Source: Caproicibacter sp047777415
GTDB lineage: Bacteria > Bacillota > Clostridia > Oscillospirales > Acutalibacteraceae
Direction of reading: 5' to 3'
Assembly (NCBI GenBank): GCA_047777415.1
Contig: JBKEEO010000002.1
Location: forward strand, 248,001-312,000
DNA length: 64,000 nucleotides
This document shows positions 28,894 to 37,800 of this stretch, piece after piece (the first letter of the stretch is position 1; every line of letters begins with the position of its first letter). The position numbers and the translations under genes are program-made. The notes under the pieces are model-generated. The model saw nothing but the letters and a program-made list of their open reading frames with translations, had not been told where the DNA came from and searched no databases.

Positions 28894-30354
28894 TTACGCC
28901 TGTGCTGCCTGTGCGGGAGCGTCGTCAATTTTCTTGGAGTTGGGAAGTACACCTTTGACGACATAAATCACAGCACATATAATTGCAAATATGATTCCAA
29001 CCGGATAGGCGATGGAAGTGGAAAGATTTAAGCATTCCGGAGCCATGAAGAAATATGTGCAGGTTACAGCAGACATAAAGGTTGCCGGAATTGCTGCCAC
29101 CAGGGATACCATAGAAGCTTTTTTCCATTTGCACAGGTAAGCTGCACCGCTCCACAGAACGATCATAGCCAGTGTTTGGTTGGACCATGAGAAATATCTC
29201 CAAACAATGGAGAAATCCATCTGAGTTAAAATTCCGCCCACTGCAAGCAACGGAATGGTAACAGCAAGACGTTTCGGGATTTGCGTCTGGTCAACATGGA
29301 ACCAGTCTGCAAGAGTCAGCCTTGCGCTGCGGAACGCAGTATCTGCGGAAGTAATGGGGCAAATACCTACGCCCAGTACTGTCAATACGACACCAACAGG
29401 TCCAAGCAAACCTTTACCAATCTGATAAACGATCTGAGACTGGTTGTTCTGTACGGCAGCATTTGCGTCAGCCAAACCTTGAATACCGCCATTAAAGAAG
29501 GACATACCAGCAGCTGCCCAAATCAGGGCGATAATACCTTCGGAAATCATTGCGCCATAGAAAATTTTCCGCGCATTTTTTTCATCACTGACGCAGCGTG
29601 CAATCAAAGGAGACTGGGTGGAATGGAATCCGGAGCATGCGCCGCAGGCCACTGTAACAAACATCAGAGACCATATGGGTTTGCCTGCGGGATGAAGATT
29701 TGCCAACTGCATTTCCGGTATACTGGCTGTGCGCTCAATCAGAGTACCGCCGCCAACGCCGATGCACATGATAATCAGCAAAATGCCAAACACAGGGTAC
29801 GCTTTGCCGATGATTTTATCAATCGGGAAGAGAGTTGCTAAAAAGTAATAAACAAGCAAAATTACCAGCCAGACATTTTTGCTCACAGCATCCGGAGTCA
29901 GCATGGCCAGCAATCCGGCAGGTCCGCTTGTGAAGGTTGCACCAATCAATACAAGAAGTACAACCGCGAAAACCCGCATTACCTGAAGCATAAATTTGCC
30001 AAGGTAGGTACCTACAATTTCGGAAATGGATGCACCATCATTACGAATAGAAAGCATGCCGCTTGTGTAGTCATGTACACCGCCGGCAAAAATGGAACCA
30101 AGGACAATCCAGAAATATACAACAGGTCCCCACAAAGCCCCTGCCAATGCACCGAAGATCGGACCGAGTCCTGCAATATTCAGCAATTGGATGAGGAATG
30201 CCCGCGGCGTTGAAAGAGGTATGTAGTCAACACCGTCAGGGTGCTTTACGCAGGGAGTAGGCGACTGATAGGGCTGATACACTTTGTCGACTACTTTGCC
30301 GTAGGTTAGGTAACCGACTATTAAGAGTATCAGTGCCACAAAAAAAGTAATCAT
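28894..30354 (-). CDS. cstA: CstA-family transporter (carbon starvation protein A)
   Basis: 486 aa membrane protein with about 12-14 hydrophobic segments. Conserved CstA blocks are visible: HPDGVDYIPLSTPRAFLIQ (about residues 38-56), FHSTQSPLIARC, and the GPIFGALAGALWGP region. Relatives in E. coli import pyruvate, and others take up peptides or amino acids, so the substrate is uncertain. It is shorter than the roughly 700-aa enterobacterial proteins but typical for the short clostridial branch. The start at 30354 follows GGAGGG; a longer in-frame start at 30423 has no such site and adds a polar leader. Confidence 0.9.
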   Translation of the reverse strand: MITFFVALILLIVGYLTYGKVVDKVYQPYQSPTPCVKHPDGVDYIPLSTPRAFLIQLLNIAGLGPIFGALAGALWGPVVYFWIVLGSIFAGGVHDYTSGMLSIRNDGASISEIVGTYLGKFMLQVMRVFAVVLLVLIGATFTSGPAGLLAMLTPDAVSKNVWLVILLVYYFLATLFPIDKIIGKAYPVFGILLIIMCIGVGGGTLIERTASIPEMQLANLHPAGKPIWSLMFVTVACGACSGFHSTQSPLIARCVSDEKNARKIFYGAMISEGIIALIWAAAGMSFFNGGIQGLADANAAVQNNQSQIVYQIGKGLLGPVGVVLTVLGVGICPITSADTAFRSARLTLADWFHVDQTQIPKRLAVTIPLLAVGGILTQMDFSIVWRYFSWSNQTLAMIVLWSGAAYLCKWKKASMVSLVAAIPATFMSAVTCTYFFMAPECLNLSTSIAYPVGIIFAIICAVIYVVKGVLPNSKKIDDAPAQAAQA

Positions 30355-30387
30355 GTAAACACCCTCCATGTGAATGATTGTGAATAA

Positions 30388-30416
30388 ATTGTAACGCAAT
30401 TGATGTGAATATTCAA
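30388..30416 (-). promoter_or_regulatory. Promoter of cstA
   Basis: On the minus strand: TTGAAT (30411-30416), 17-bp spacer, TACAAT (30388-30393). Confidence 0.6.
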
Positions 30417-30600
30417 CAATCAAATTTCACAAGAAAGGTTATAATTTTTTAGTTTTATACAAATATTTTTATAAAGAATATTTAAAAAGAAACAAGTGTA
30501 TTTGTTTACAGTGCATAATCGATATGAGCTTGCGAAAAAGACAGCACAAAACGACAAAAATATTTTATTCAATATTGTTAACTTGCAATGAAAAAATCAG

Positions 30601-31200
30601 TTATTTGGCAGGCCGATCTGCTTGGGGAATGAAATCAGCTGCCAAGTCATTTCGGCCGGTCACAAGTGCCAGAAGCATTCGGTAGACAGTTTCAGGGGAG
30701 CGGTAAAAATTGTCTTTGACCATGTTGGCTTGATAAAGATCTGGCACATAAAGGGAAATCTTCATTAGATCCATATCCCCGCCCGAAATGTGACAGATTA
30801 CATTGTATCCCCGATCTACTTTTATAAATTCCACATGGTTTTCACGCTGGCGTTTCGCATCTGCCAACAATCGGATAGCAGCTCCTGCAGCTTTGTCGCG
30901 TACGGTTGGAGGCAGTGCGGTACCAAGCTGCTTTGCAATGATTTTTCCATTGCCACCCAAAAGGAGTGAATCCGGATCACTGCTTTCGCAGCAAAGAATC
31001 CCTTTTTGACACATCTCAGCGATAGCATCGGCTACTTCAAAGTAGTTTGCCAGTCCGTTTGCTTGCATAATTTCGATGATATCGTCTTTTTTAAGTGGTA
31101 CGCCAACACTGTCTAGCAAATAACAAATCAAAATTCGAATTTCGTTTTTTGTTCTCAGGCCGCCGGGTTCAACGCCAGCTGTAAAAGCATCATAAGCCAC
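30601..31200 (-). CDS. DUF4364-family protein
   Basis: 199 aa. The N-terminal half resembles a winged helix (TKNEIRILICYLLDSVGVPL, then a second helix pair), and the C-terminal half contains an alpha/beta region. The sequence fits the DUF4364 family, which is widespread in clostridia and has no established function. A DNA-binding role is plausible from the winged-helix appearance only. It stands alone, upstream of a divergently read 246-bp gap before cstA. Confidence 0.8.
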   Translation of the reverse strand: MAYDAFTAGVEPGGLRTKNEIRILICYLLDSVGVPLKKDDIIEIMQANGLANYFEVADAIAEMCQKGILCCESSDPDSLLLGGNGKIIAKQLGTALPPTVRDKAAGAAIRLLADAKRQRENHVEFIKVDRGYNVICHISGGDMDLMKISLYVPDLYQANMVKDNFYRSPETVYRMLLALVTGRNDLAADFIPQADRPAK

Positions 31201-31281
31201 TAGTGAAGCACCCCCAATTTTTAATCATTTTACCATAGAATAGATATGATGAAAAGGCGAAGAAAGGGAGGCAAAAAGAAA

Positions 31282-31304
31282 ATCCCGCTGTTATACAACG
31301 GGAT
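31282..31304 (-). terminator. Terminator of the XRE regulator (minus strand)
   Basis: Stem ATCCCG / CGGGAT on the minus strand with a T-rich tail. Confidence 0.65.
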
Positions 31305-31308
31305 GGTT

Positions 31309-31743
31309 TTATTTATTTTTCTTATTTTGCGCTTGCAAATGTTTTTTGATACAGGCTAGAAACTTTTCTTTCTGTTCATTGGTGCAGGTGCGGAACAGCC
31401 CGACAAGTTCTTTTTCCTGTGGTGATAGTTCATAAATATGGCTGGAATTTTTTTTGCCGCTCACATAGTTACGTTTTGTGTTGCTGTCCGCAACGGGATG
31501 GGCATTCGATTCATCAGCCAAAAGCTCGCTAATAGAAATATTAAAAATTTTAGACAAAGTCATAAGAACGGAAATATCCGGAGTTGTTTTGCCAATTTCA
31601 TAATATGAGTAGGTAGAGCGGTCAATATTCAAAATTTTAGCAATTTGGTTCTGCGTATAGCCACTTTTGATGCGAAGTTCACGTAACCGTTCATTAATGC
31701 GAATTTTTGTCAATTGGAATTCGCCTCTTTTAAGTTTATCCAT
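31309..31743 (-). CDS. XRE-family helix-turn-helix regulator
   Basis: 144 aa. The Cro/C1-type HTH reads LRELRIKSGYTQNQIAKILN and continues with IDRSTYSYYEIGKTTPDISV (about residues 20-59). A charged, Lys-rich C-terminal part (about 85-144) shows no recognised domain. The start is uncertain: ATG at 31743, or TTG at 31713 preceded by GAGG, which would remove the first ten residues. The target is unknown; it lies beside tRNA-Thr and the Met T-box but nothing ties it to them. Confidence 0.85.
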   Translation of the reverse strand: MDKLKRGEFQLTKIRINERLRELRIKSGYTQNQIAKILNIDRSTYSYYEIGKTTPDISVLMTLSKIFNISISELLADESNAHPVADSNTKRNYVSGKKNSSHIYELSPQEKELVGLFRTCTNEQKEKFLACIKKHLQAQNKKNK

Positions 31744-31866
31744 ACCAACATAAAAGTACCTCTCATCTTTGTAAGATATTATATAATCATTCGCGCACCT
31801 ATAATAAATTTAGTGACCATTATTCACAATCCAACAAAAATCGCTGTTTTTTTCGGCAAAAAACAC

Positions 31867-31895
31867 TTGACGTGCATAGAAATGTTTAGTATAAT
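31867..31895 (+). promoter_or_regulatory. Promoter of tRNA-Thr
   Basis: TTGACG (31867-31872), 17-bp spacer, TATAAT (31890-31895), ending 18 bp before the tRNA. Confidence 0.85.
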
Positions 31896-31913
31896 ATCCA
31901 GGTCAGCTGAATT

Positions 31914-31989
31914 GCTACTGTGGCTCAGTTGGTAGAGCAGCGCATTCGTAATGCGCAGGTCGTCAGTTCGAGTCTGACCAGTAGCTCCA
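31914..31989 (+). tRNA. tRNA-Thr (anticodon CGT)
   Basis: Acceptor GCTACTG pairs with CAGTAGC, anticodon loop TTCGTAA gives CGT (reads ACG), and CCA is encoded. It is a single-gene transcript with its own promoter and terminator. Confidence 0.95.
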
Positions 31990-31995
31990 GAATTG

Positions 31996-32028
31996 AAAGC
32001 TTGGAATCGTCAAGATTCTAAGCTTTTT
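31996..32028 (+). terminator. Terminator after tRNA-Thr
   Basis: Stem AAAGCTTGGAATC / GATTCTAAGCTTT followed by T. The next 130 bp up to the T-box promoter hold no feature I can support. Confidence 0.85.
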
Positions 32029-32164
32029 CCGCTATTATATGTTCATATGATGTGCAATTTATGCGCTTTTCATGCCAGCAAAAAAACGCTAGCAGCATGC
32101 CGCTTTAATTGCCGAGCATCAACGTAATATGCAATTTAGGAACTTAAATTGTGCAAAATATCTG

Positions 32165-32193
32165 TTGACATTTTTTTATGAGTTTGGTAAGCT
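32165..32193 (+). promoter_or_regulatory. Promoter of the T-box transcript
   Basis: TTGACA (32165-32170), 17-bp spacer, TAAGCT (32188-32193). Confidence 0.65.
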
Positions 32194-32199
32194 ACTAAC

Positions 32200-32483
32200 C
32201 ACTGCAAGTGAATATTTTAAAGACAGTGAAGAGAAGAGTACGCAGGGAGATATGTTTCAGAGAACCTCGGATGGTGGAAAGAGGTACAGAAGGACCTGCC
32301 GAACATGGTCTTGGAGTCGCGTGGCCGACTGCATCAGCACAGGTTACGCCGGGAGCGCCCGTTAAATGCGCAGGAGTGTGTCAGCACTCTTTAAGGCCGC
32401 TTCTGTGAGGAAGTGTGCGAAGTAAGGTGGTACCGCGGCGTTGATACGTTCGCCCTTGATGCAAGACATCAAGGGCGTTTTTT
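32200..32483 (+). promoter_or_regulatory. T-box leader, probably methionine-specific
   Basis: A T-box riboswitch senses uncharged tRNA and lets transcription pass its terminator. The conserved T-box AAGGTGGTACCGCGG is at 32424-32438, and the intrinsic terminator CGCCCTTGAT...ATCAAGGGCG plus T run is at 32451-32483. Stem I is recognisable from AGAGTACGCAGGGAG through GGAGTCGCG. The likely specifier codon is ATG at 32305-32307 in GAACATGGTC, the position where other T-boxes carry the codon of the sensed amino acid. This agrees with metNIQ being the next native genes, but an ISL3 element now separates them. Confidence 0.9.
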
Positions 32484-32484
32484 G

Positions 32485-32492
32485 TTGATAAT
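32485..32492. repeat. 8-bp target duplication, left copy (ISL3 copy 2)
   Basis: TTGATAAT directly before the element; the identical partner is at 33873-33880. Confidence 0.92.
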
Positions 32493-33872
32493 GGCTCTAT
32501 AATAAATGTTGGGGTGTGACGAATAGGCCTGCGAAAAAAGAACAAAAAAGTAGAGCATATTCGATGAAAAACCTTTAAAATGGAAATTACCACTATCCCA
32601 TATTGGAGGTCATCGATATGCTCTGTACTTATTCTACCGAAAAATTGCTAGGATTAAAAGGGGTAATCGTAAAAAATGTGAGGCAATTGCCCGATAAAAC
32701 GGAAATTTTTATTGAGTTACCAAGAAAGCCACATGTTTGCCCTTGCTGTGGATATCGGACCAGCTATGTCCATGATTACCGTTGTCAAACAGTAAAAGAC
32801 ATCCCTGCTTTTGGTAAACACACTAGTTTGATTCTCCGAAAGCGCCGGTATCGCTGCTCTTTGTGTGGAAAGCGTTTCTTTGAAGATAACTCGTTTCTGC
32901 CGAGATATCACCGCATTACAAATCGTTTAGCCGCGTATATCATTTCAAAGCTGTCTGACGTGCGTTCTTTCACCAGTGTAGCACGTGAAGTAAATCTATC
33001 TGTTTCAACTATTATCCGGCTTTTCGATTGTATCCACTATGGAAAACCGCAGCAATTACCTGAAGTTGTGTCGATTGATGAGTTTAAAGGCAATACAAGC
33101 GGCGAGAAATATCAGTGCATTCTGACCGATCCGGTTCGTCACCAAATCCTTGATATTCTTCCTGCTCGATACAACCACAAACTGACAGAATATTTCGGCC
33201 GGCTTGACCGTTCTAAAACGAAGCATTTCGTCAGCGATATGTGGAGTATATATGCCAATATTGCTCAGACATATTTTAAAAATTCAAATTATGTCATTGA
33301 CAAATATCATTACATTCGTCAAGTATTTTGGGCTTTTGAAGCCGTTCGCAAGGAAGAACAGAAAAAGTTCAGCAAAACCCGAAGAATTTATTTTAAACGC
33401 TCCCGAATCTTGCTGAACAAACGATACCAATTTCTCACTCCAGAGCAAAAGCAACAGGTCGATCTTATGCTCTATGCCAGCAACCGTCTGCTGACAGCCT
33501 ACTCTCTGAAAGAACAGTTTTTCAAAGTCCTGGATTCTCCCGATAGTCAATCTGCACGGACAGCGCTATCCCATTGGATTATGGCCGCACAAAACAGTGG
33601 TCTTTCAAGATTTGTTGCTTGTGCAAATACCATGATTCGCTGGTCAAGAGGTATTCTAAATTCGTTTGATTGCTCTTACACCAACGGTTTTACCGAAGGG
33701 GTTAACAACAAGATTAAGGTTCTTAAACGCAATGCCTACGGTTATCGTAATTTTCGTCGCTTCCGCAATCGCATTCTTCATATGTTCCATCATTCAACGA
33801 AAAATGGAGCAGCTTAACGCCGCTCCATTCGGTGTTTCCATTTTGGGTTACCCCAACTATTGACATAGAGCC
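32493..33872 (+). mobile_element. ISL3-family insertion sequence, copy 2
   Basis: A 1,380-bp element, same family as the copy at 4592. The left end is GGCTCTATAATAAATGTTGG and the right end read inward is GGCTCTATGTCAATAGTTGG. It is flanked by the perfect 8-bp repeat TTGATAAT. It was inserted just after the T run of the T-box terminator and 24 bp before the metN ribosome-binding region. Confidence 0.95.
32618..33817 (+). CDS. ISL3-family transposase
   Basis: 399 aa when started at the ATG matching the copy at 4719; an in-frame ATG five codons earlier (32603) is possible. It has CPCC and CSLC zinc motifs in the N-terminal part and the same DDE residues (VVSIDEFKG, FVSDMWSIYAN, NGFTEGVNNKIK). 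It is intact. Differences from copy 1 are scattered point substitutions, which points to separate arrival from a shared pool rather than a recent local copy. Confidence 0.95.
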   Translation: MLCTYSTEKLLGLKGVIVKNVRQLPDKTEIFIELPRKPHVCPCCGYRTSYVHDYRCQTVKDIPAFGKHTSLILRKRRYRCSLCGKRFFEDNSFLPRYHRITNRLAAYIISKLSDVRSFTSVAREVNLSVSTIIRLFDCIHYGKPQQLPEVVSIDEFKGNTSGEKYQCILTDPVRHQILDILPARYNHKLTEYFGRLDRSKTKHFVSDMWSIYANIAQTYFKNSNYVIDKYHYIRQVFWAFEAVRKEEQKKFSKTRRIYFKRSRILLNKRYQFLTPEQKQQVDLMLYASNRLLTAYSLKEQFFKVLDSPDSQSARTALSHWIMAAQNSGLSRFVACANTMIRWSRGILNSFDCSYTNGFTEGVNNKIKVLKRNAYGYRNFRRFRNRILHMFHHSTKNGAA

Positions 33873-33880
33873 TTGATAAT
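33873..33880. repeat. 8-bp target duplication, right copy (ISL3 copy 2)
   Basis: TTGATAAT directly after the element; identical to 32485-32492. Confidence 0.92.
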
Positions 33881-33904
33881 TAGCAGTAAAGGAGTTGTAA
33901 GATT

Positions 33905-34921
33905 GTGCCAGAGTCTATTATTCGGATTGAACATCTGTGCAAATCGTTCGGAGGACCAAATCCCGTCAAAGCGTTGGATGATATCAATTTAGAAGTAAAA
34001 GCGGGCGAGATTTTTGGAATCATCGGACTTTCCGGTGCAGGAAAAAGTACGTTGGTACGCTGCATGAATCTGCTTGAAAAACCAACTTCCGGGAAAGTGA
34101 TTGTGGACGGTGCGGATTTAACATCACTTTCATCTAAGAAACTGCGGCGTGCCCGACAATCCATTGGTATGATTTTTCAGGGATTCAATCTTCTTATGCA
34201 GCGTACAGCACTGGATAATGTGTGTTTTCCTTTGGAATTAACAGGAATGTCCAGACTTCACGCGAGAGAAAAAGCACGCCCTTTTCTCAAACTTGTAGGG
34301 TTGGAAGACCGGGCGGATGCTTACCCGGTTCAGCTTTCCGGTGGTCAGAAACAACGAGTGGCAATTGCTCGCACTCTTGTGACAGACCCGAAAGTGATTT
34401 TGTGTGACGAAGCAACTTCTGCACTGGACCCGACAACAACTCAGTCCATTCTGTCACTTTTAAAAGAGTTGAATCAAACTCTCGGCGTAACGATTATCGT
34501 TATCACTCATGAGATGAAAGTGGTAGAACAGATCTGTGACCGGGTTGCAATTATTTCGGAGAGTCACATTGTCGAGCAAGGGCTTGTCAGCGAAGTGTTC
34601 CATCACCCGAAAACCGATGCTGCCAAACAGTTGATTACTCCCAGCGGAACCATTTCTAAAAACAGTGTAATTCGAGGGCCGTTATATCGCATTAGCTTTG
34701 ATGGCAGCACGTCGAGTCAACCGGTCATTTCCAATATGGTTCTTTCTTGTGGTGCGCCGGTCAATATTTGGTATGCGGATACAAAGGATATGGATGGCAC
34801 GGCACATGGTCAAATGCTTCTGGAATTTCCTGAAGATGATACGATTGTTGCTAAAATGCTGGCTTATTTGGACAGTCATCATATCAGTTATGAGAAAGAG
34901 GAGGTGAAACATCATGATTGA
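33905..34921 (+). CDS. metN: Methionine ABC transporter ATP-binding protein
   Basis: 338 aa cytoplasmic ATPase of the methionine importer. Walker A GLSGAGKST (about residues 40-48), Q-loop GMIFQGF, signature LSGGQKQR, Walker B VILCDEATSALD and switch ITHEM are all present. The C-terminal 90 residues form the NIL domain that binds methionine and inhibits the transporter. The start is GTG after AAAGGAG. It overlaps metI by 8 bp. Native control by the upstream Met T-box is now interrupted by an ISL3 element, so transcription must come through or from the IS. Confidence 0.95.
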   Translation: MPESIIRIEHLCKSFGGPNPVKALDDINLEVKAGEIFGIIGLSGAGKSTLVRCMNLLEKPTSGKVIVDGADLTSLSSKKLRRARQSIGMIFQGFNLLMQRTALDNVCFPLELTGMSRLHAREKARPFLKLVGLEDRADAYPVQLSGGQKQRVAIARTLVTDPKVILCDEATSALDPTTTQSILSLLKELNQTLGVTIIVITHEMKVVEQICDRVAIISESHIVEQGLVSEVFHHPKTDAAKQLITPSGTISKNSVIRGPLYRISFDGSTSSQPVISNMVLSCGAPVNIWYADTKDMDGTAHGQMLLEFPEDDTIVAKMLAYLDSHHISYEKEEVKHHD

Positions 34922-35594
34922 AAATATTTCGGCTTTTTGGAATCAATATGGTGATCTGATTATGCAGGGTACCTGGGACACTCTGGTGATGACTGTAGTT
35001 TCCACCTTTTTTGCATACGTGCTGGGATTGCCCATGGGGATTCTGCTTACAATTACGCAGCCGCACGGCATCTGGCCACGTAAAACTTTAAATCAAGTTT
35101 TGGCATGGGTCATCAATGTGGGGCGTTCGTTGCCTTTCATTATATTGATGATTGCCATCATGGATTTCACCAAAATGCTTGTAGGTACCAAAATCGGTGT
35201 ACGTGGGGCGATTGTGCCGCTTGTGGTTTCTGCCGCGCCTTTTATTGCACGCATGGTGGAGACTTCGCTAACAGAAGTTGATTTTGGGTTAGTGGAGGCC
35301 GCGCAGGCGATGGGAGCATCTGTTCCTCAAATTGTAAGGAAGGTTTATCTTCCGGAGGCCATGCCATCTTTAATATTGGGCAGTTCTATTTCCATCATTA
35401 CCATAATGGCTTATACCGCAATCGCCGGTGCGGTGGGCGCAGGCGGCTTGGGTGATCTGGCTATTCGCTATGGGTATCAGCGAAAAGTCCCGGCTATGAT
35501 GTTGGTTACCGTAATTTTGCTTCTTGTTTTGGTACAAATCGTTCAGTCTGTTTGCAGCTGGCTGTCAGCAAAAATAGATAAACGGTTAAAATAA
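34914..35594 (+). CDS. metI: Methionine ABC transporter permease
   Basis: 226 aa membrane protein with about five membrane segments. The ATPase-contact EAA loop is visible as VEAAQAMGASVPQIVRKVYL (about residues 127-146). It pairs with MetN and MetQ. Its start lies inside the end of metN, which indicates translational coupling. Confidence 0.95.
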   Translation: MIENISAFWNQYGDLIMQGTWDTLVMTVVSTFFAYVLGLPMGILLTITQPHGIWPRKTLNQVLAWVINVGRSLPFIILMIAIMDFTKMLVGTKIGVRGAIVPLVVSAAPFIARMVETSLTEVDFGLVEAAQAMGASVPQIVRKVYLPEAMPSLILGSSISIITIMAYTAIAGAVGAGGLGDLAIRYGYQRKVPAMMLVTVILLLVLVQIVQSVCSWLSAKIDKRLK

Positions 35595-35634
35595 AATACA
35601 TTCTTAATGTTTTTAAACTAGGAGGTAAAAATTT

Positions 35635-36483
35635 ATGAAACGAAAACTATTTGCAGGAGTTGCAGCTTTACTTTTGGCGTCGTCACTGATTGCGTGCAGC
35701 AGCGGAGACAACAGTGAAACTTCCAGTGCTGCCGGTTCCGATGATACGACAACCACCGTTCTCCGAGTTGCGGCATCTCCCACGCCTCACGCGGAAATTT
35801 TGGCGCAAGTAAAAGACGTTTTGGCAGAGCAGGGTATTGATTTGGAAGTGACCGAGTACGGCGACTATATTGTACCAAACACTGCTGTGGAAGAGGGAGA
35901 TGAGGATGCGAATTATTTTCAGCATCTGCCCTACCTAAACCAGTTCAATGAGGAAAACGGCACTCATCTTGTCAGTGTAGCGGCCATTCACTATGAGCCC
36001 TTTGGCATTTACCCGGGCAAAACTTCCTCTTTGGATGAGCTTCCGGACGGGGCTCTGGTCGGAGTTCCAAATGACGCAACGAATGAAGCGCGCGCACTGC
36101 AGCTGTTGCAGGCACAGGGTTTGATTACCCTAGCGGAAGGAGCCGGGCTGAAAGCCACGCCGAATGATATTGTCGAGAACCCCAAAAACCTGCAATTTAA
36201 AGAATTGGAAGCAGCTATGCTGCCCAATGTGACTTCCGAAGTGGATATTGCAGTTATTAACGGAAACTATGCATTGGAAGCGGGATTCTCTTCTGCAAAA
36301 GACGCTTTGGCTCTGGAGGATAAGGATTCTGAGGCAGCGCAAACTTTCGCAAATATCATTGCTGTAAAAGAAGGGCATGAAAATGACCCTGCCGTGAAGG
36401 CCTTGGTTGAAGCTCTTCAATCCGATGAAGTCCGCGATTATATCAATGAAACTTACGAGGGCAATGTACTCCCGATTTTTTAA
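35635..36483 (+). CDS. metQ: Methionine-binding lipoprotein
   Basis: 282 aa NlpA/MetQ-type binding protein. The signal peptide ends in lipobox LIAC (Cys21), followed by a Ser/Thr-rich linker. The conserved core begins VLRVAASPTPHAEILAQVKD and includes YFQHLPYLNQFN and VPNDATNEARALQLLQ. It delivers methionine (possibly also D-methionine) to MetIN. AGGAGG precedes the ATG. Confidence 0.95.
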   Translation: MKRKLFAGVAALLLASSLIACSSGDNSETSSAAGSDDTTTTVLRVAASPTPHAEILAQVKDVLAEQGIDLEVTEYGDYIVPNTAVEEGDEDANYFQHLPYLNQFNEENGTHLVSVAAIHYEPFGIYPGKTSSLDELPDGALVGVPNDATNEARALQLLQAQGLITLAEGAGLKATPNDIVENPKNLQFKELEAAMLPNVTSEVDIAVINGNYALEAGFSSAKDALALEDKDSEAAQTFANIIAVKEGHENDPAVKALVEALQSDEVRDYINETYEGNVLPIF

Positions 36484-36507
36484 ATCAAATCCAGCTCAAT
36501 AGCAAAA

Positions 36508-36540
36508 GGGCGTCGCAGAAAAGCACTGCGGCGCCTTCTT
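36508..36540 (+). terminator. Terminator of metNIQ
   Basis: Stem GGCGTCGCAG / CTGCGGCGCC followed by TTCTTT. Confidence 0.8.
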
Positions 36541-36642
36541 TAATTTATTATTATGCTTCGTTACATACATTTTCATCACAACGTTTAAGTTGTGAAGATT
36601 ACCTGTTTACATAGATATCTTCTCCACTCAGCTGTCAACAAA

Positions 36643-36668
36643 CTTCCATGCATTTCATAAAATGTAAT
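36643..36668. repeat. 26-bp target duplication, left copy (IS481-like copy at 36669)
   Basis: A 26-bp stretch starting CTTCCATGCATTTC and ending AATGTAAT, repeated exactly at 37732-37757. Confidence 0.92.
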
Positions 36669-37731
36669 TGTAGGTTTGTCAAACATATTGGACAGTATGG
36701 GATTGTAAAAATTCAGAAGGAGATAACCAGTGAAGGGGACGCATCGGCATATTGTTAGAGCGGCGTAAGTAGATGGAAAGTTGGTTTTCAAAGTCCGCTA
36801 AGGAATAAAAATGGTGTTTGTTGTAAAAGCGCTTTTGGTCTTCGCGATGGCTGCGTTCCACTTTACCATTGTGCCTGGGCGTATAAGGCCGAATCAGTTT
36901 GTGCCGGATATGCAGTTGAGCGGCAGTGGCCTCGAAGAGCGTCAGCAGATGTTTCTTTGATGGGGAAAAACGGTTGGTAAATTCAAAACCGTTGTCAGTT
37001 TGAATGCATTCCACATGAACACCGCGCCGAGCAAACCATTTGACAGCTCGTTTAAGAAAGTCGGCAGAAGAGTAGGTACTCTGTTCAGGGTATGCTGCCA
37101 AAAAACGCAGCCTAGAAAATTCATCGATGGCTGTGTACTGAAAAAGCCGAAGCTCAGGGTCGGCAATACAGCGCTTTGGGACTACCTTTACATCGATTTG
37201 AATGCGCTCTCCGGGATGCGTCATTTGCTCATATGGCTTTGGCTGATATTTTTTCTTCGGTTTTGCTTCTGGAAAAATCCCCATTCGGCGCATTACACGG
37301 AACAGACTTTCCGGACATCGCTTGTATCCGCGCTTTTTTAACCGGGACCATAGTTCAATCATACCGAGGTCGGGATTTCTGCGCCGCATATCGCGAATCA
37401 GTTTTAACTCGGCAGGTGTATGCTGGTTTGGATGACTGTGTGGCCTTCTAGACCGGCAAGCCAACGATTCTAATGTACCGTCATACCGGGCCATCCAAAA
37501 GTAAATAAAGGAACGGCTTTTGTTGTACTTTCTGCTTGCACGACTGACACCGTACTTTTGAGCGTAGATCATTATGGATTGCCTAAACTTCATGTCTTGT
37601 GTTACACTATTCATGCAGGAATGGACACTTCCTCTCGGTATGATTTGGTTTGGGTAGCTTTATTGTAACCGATGTGTCCATTTCTGTATTTTATTTTTTC
37701 TCAACTGTCCAATATGTATTGTAGTCCTACA
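36669..37731 (-). mobile_element. IS481-like insertion sequence with 26-bp target duplication
   Basis: A 1,063-bp complete element on the minus strand. Its termini are TGTAGG...CCTACA, with inverted repeats sharing ACATATTGGACAGT. One transposase gene nearly fills it, with the stop codon lying inside the right repeat. It sits in the intergenic region after metQ. Direct repeats of exactly 26 bp flank it (36643-36668 and 37732-37757). Confidence 0.93.
36679..37614 (-). CDS. IS481-like transposase (rve/DDE type)
   Basis: 311 aa. The N-terminal helix-turn-helix reads AQKYGVSRASRKYNKSRSFI (about residues 18-37), and a second HTH-like part follows (ELWSRLKKRGYKRCPESLF). The integrase core starts GERIQIDVKVVP (first Asp near 139), continues with CIQTDNGFEF (second Asp near 209) and ends with RHNGKVERSHREDQKRFY (Glu near 258). 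It differs from the copy at 46342 at about two residues, so the two are recent relatives. Confidence 0.93.
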   Translation of the reverse strand: MNSVTQDMKFRQSIMIYAQKYGVSRASRKYNKSRSFIYFWMARYDGTLESLACRSRRPHSHPNQHTPAELKLIRDMRRRNPDLGMIELWSRLKKRGYKRCPESLFRVMRRMGIFPEAKPKKKYQPKPYEQMTHPGERIQIDVKVVPKRCIADPELRLFQYTAIDEFSRLRFLAAYPEQSTYSSADFLKRAVKWFARRGVHVECIQTDNGFEFTNRFSPSKKHLLTLFEATAAQLHIRHKLIRPYTPRHNGKVERSHREDQKRFYNKHHFYSLADFENQLSIYLRRSNNMPMRPLHWLSPSEFLQSHTVQYV

Positions 37732-37757
37732 CTTCCATGCATTTCATAAAATGTAAT
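37732..37757. repeat. 26-bp target duplication, right copy (IS481-like copy at 36669)
   Basis: Exact repeat of 36643-36668. Confidence 0.92.
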
Positions 37758-37800
37758 TGGAGCGTGTTATTTGTCTGAATAGGATGAGGGAGATAATTAT

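Noticed and set aside
32200..32483. SAM riboswitch upstream of metNIQ
   Set aside because: The T-box core, antiterminator and terminator are plain, and no SAM riboswitch core was seen.
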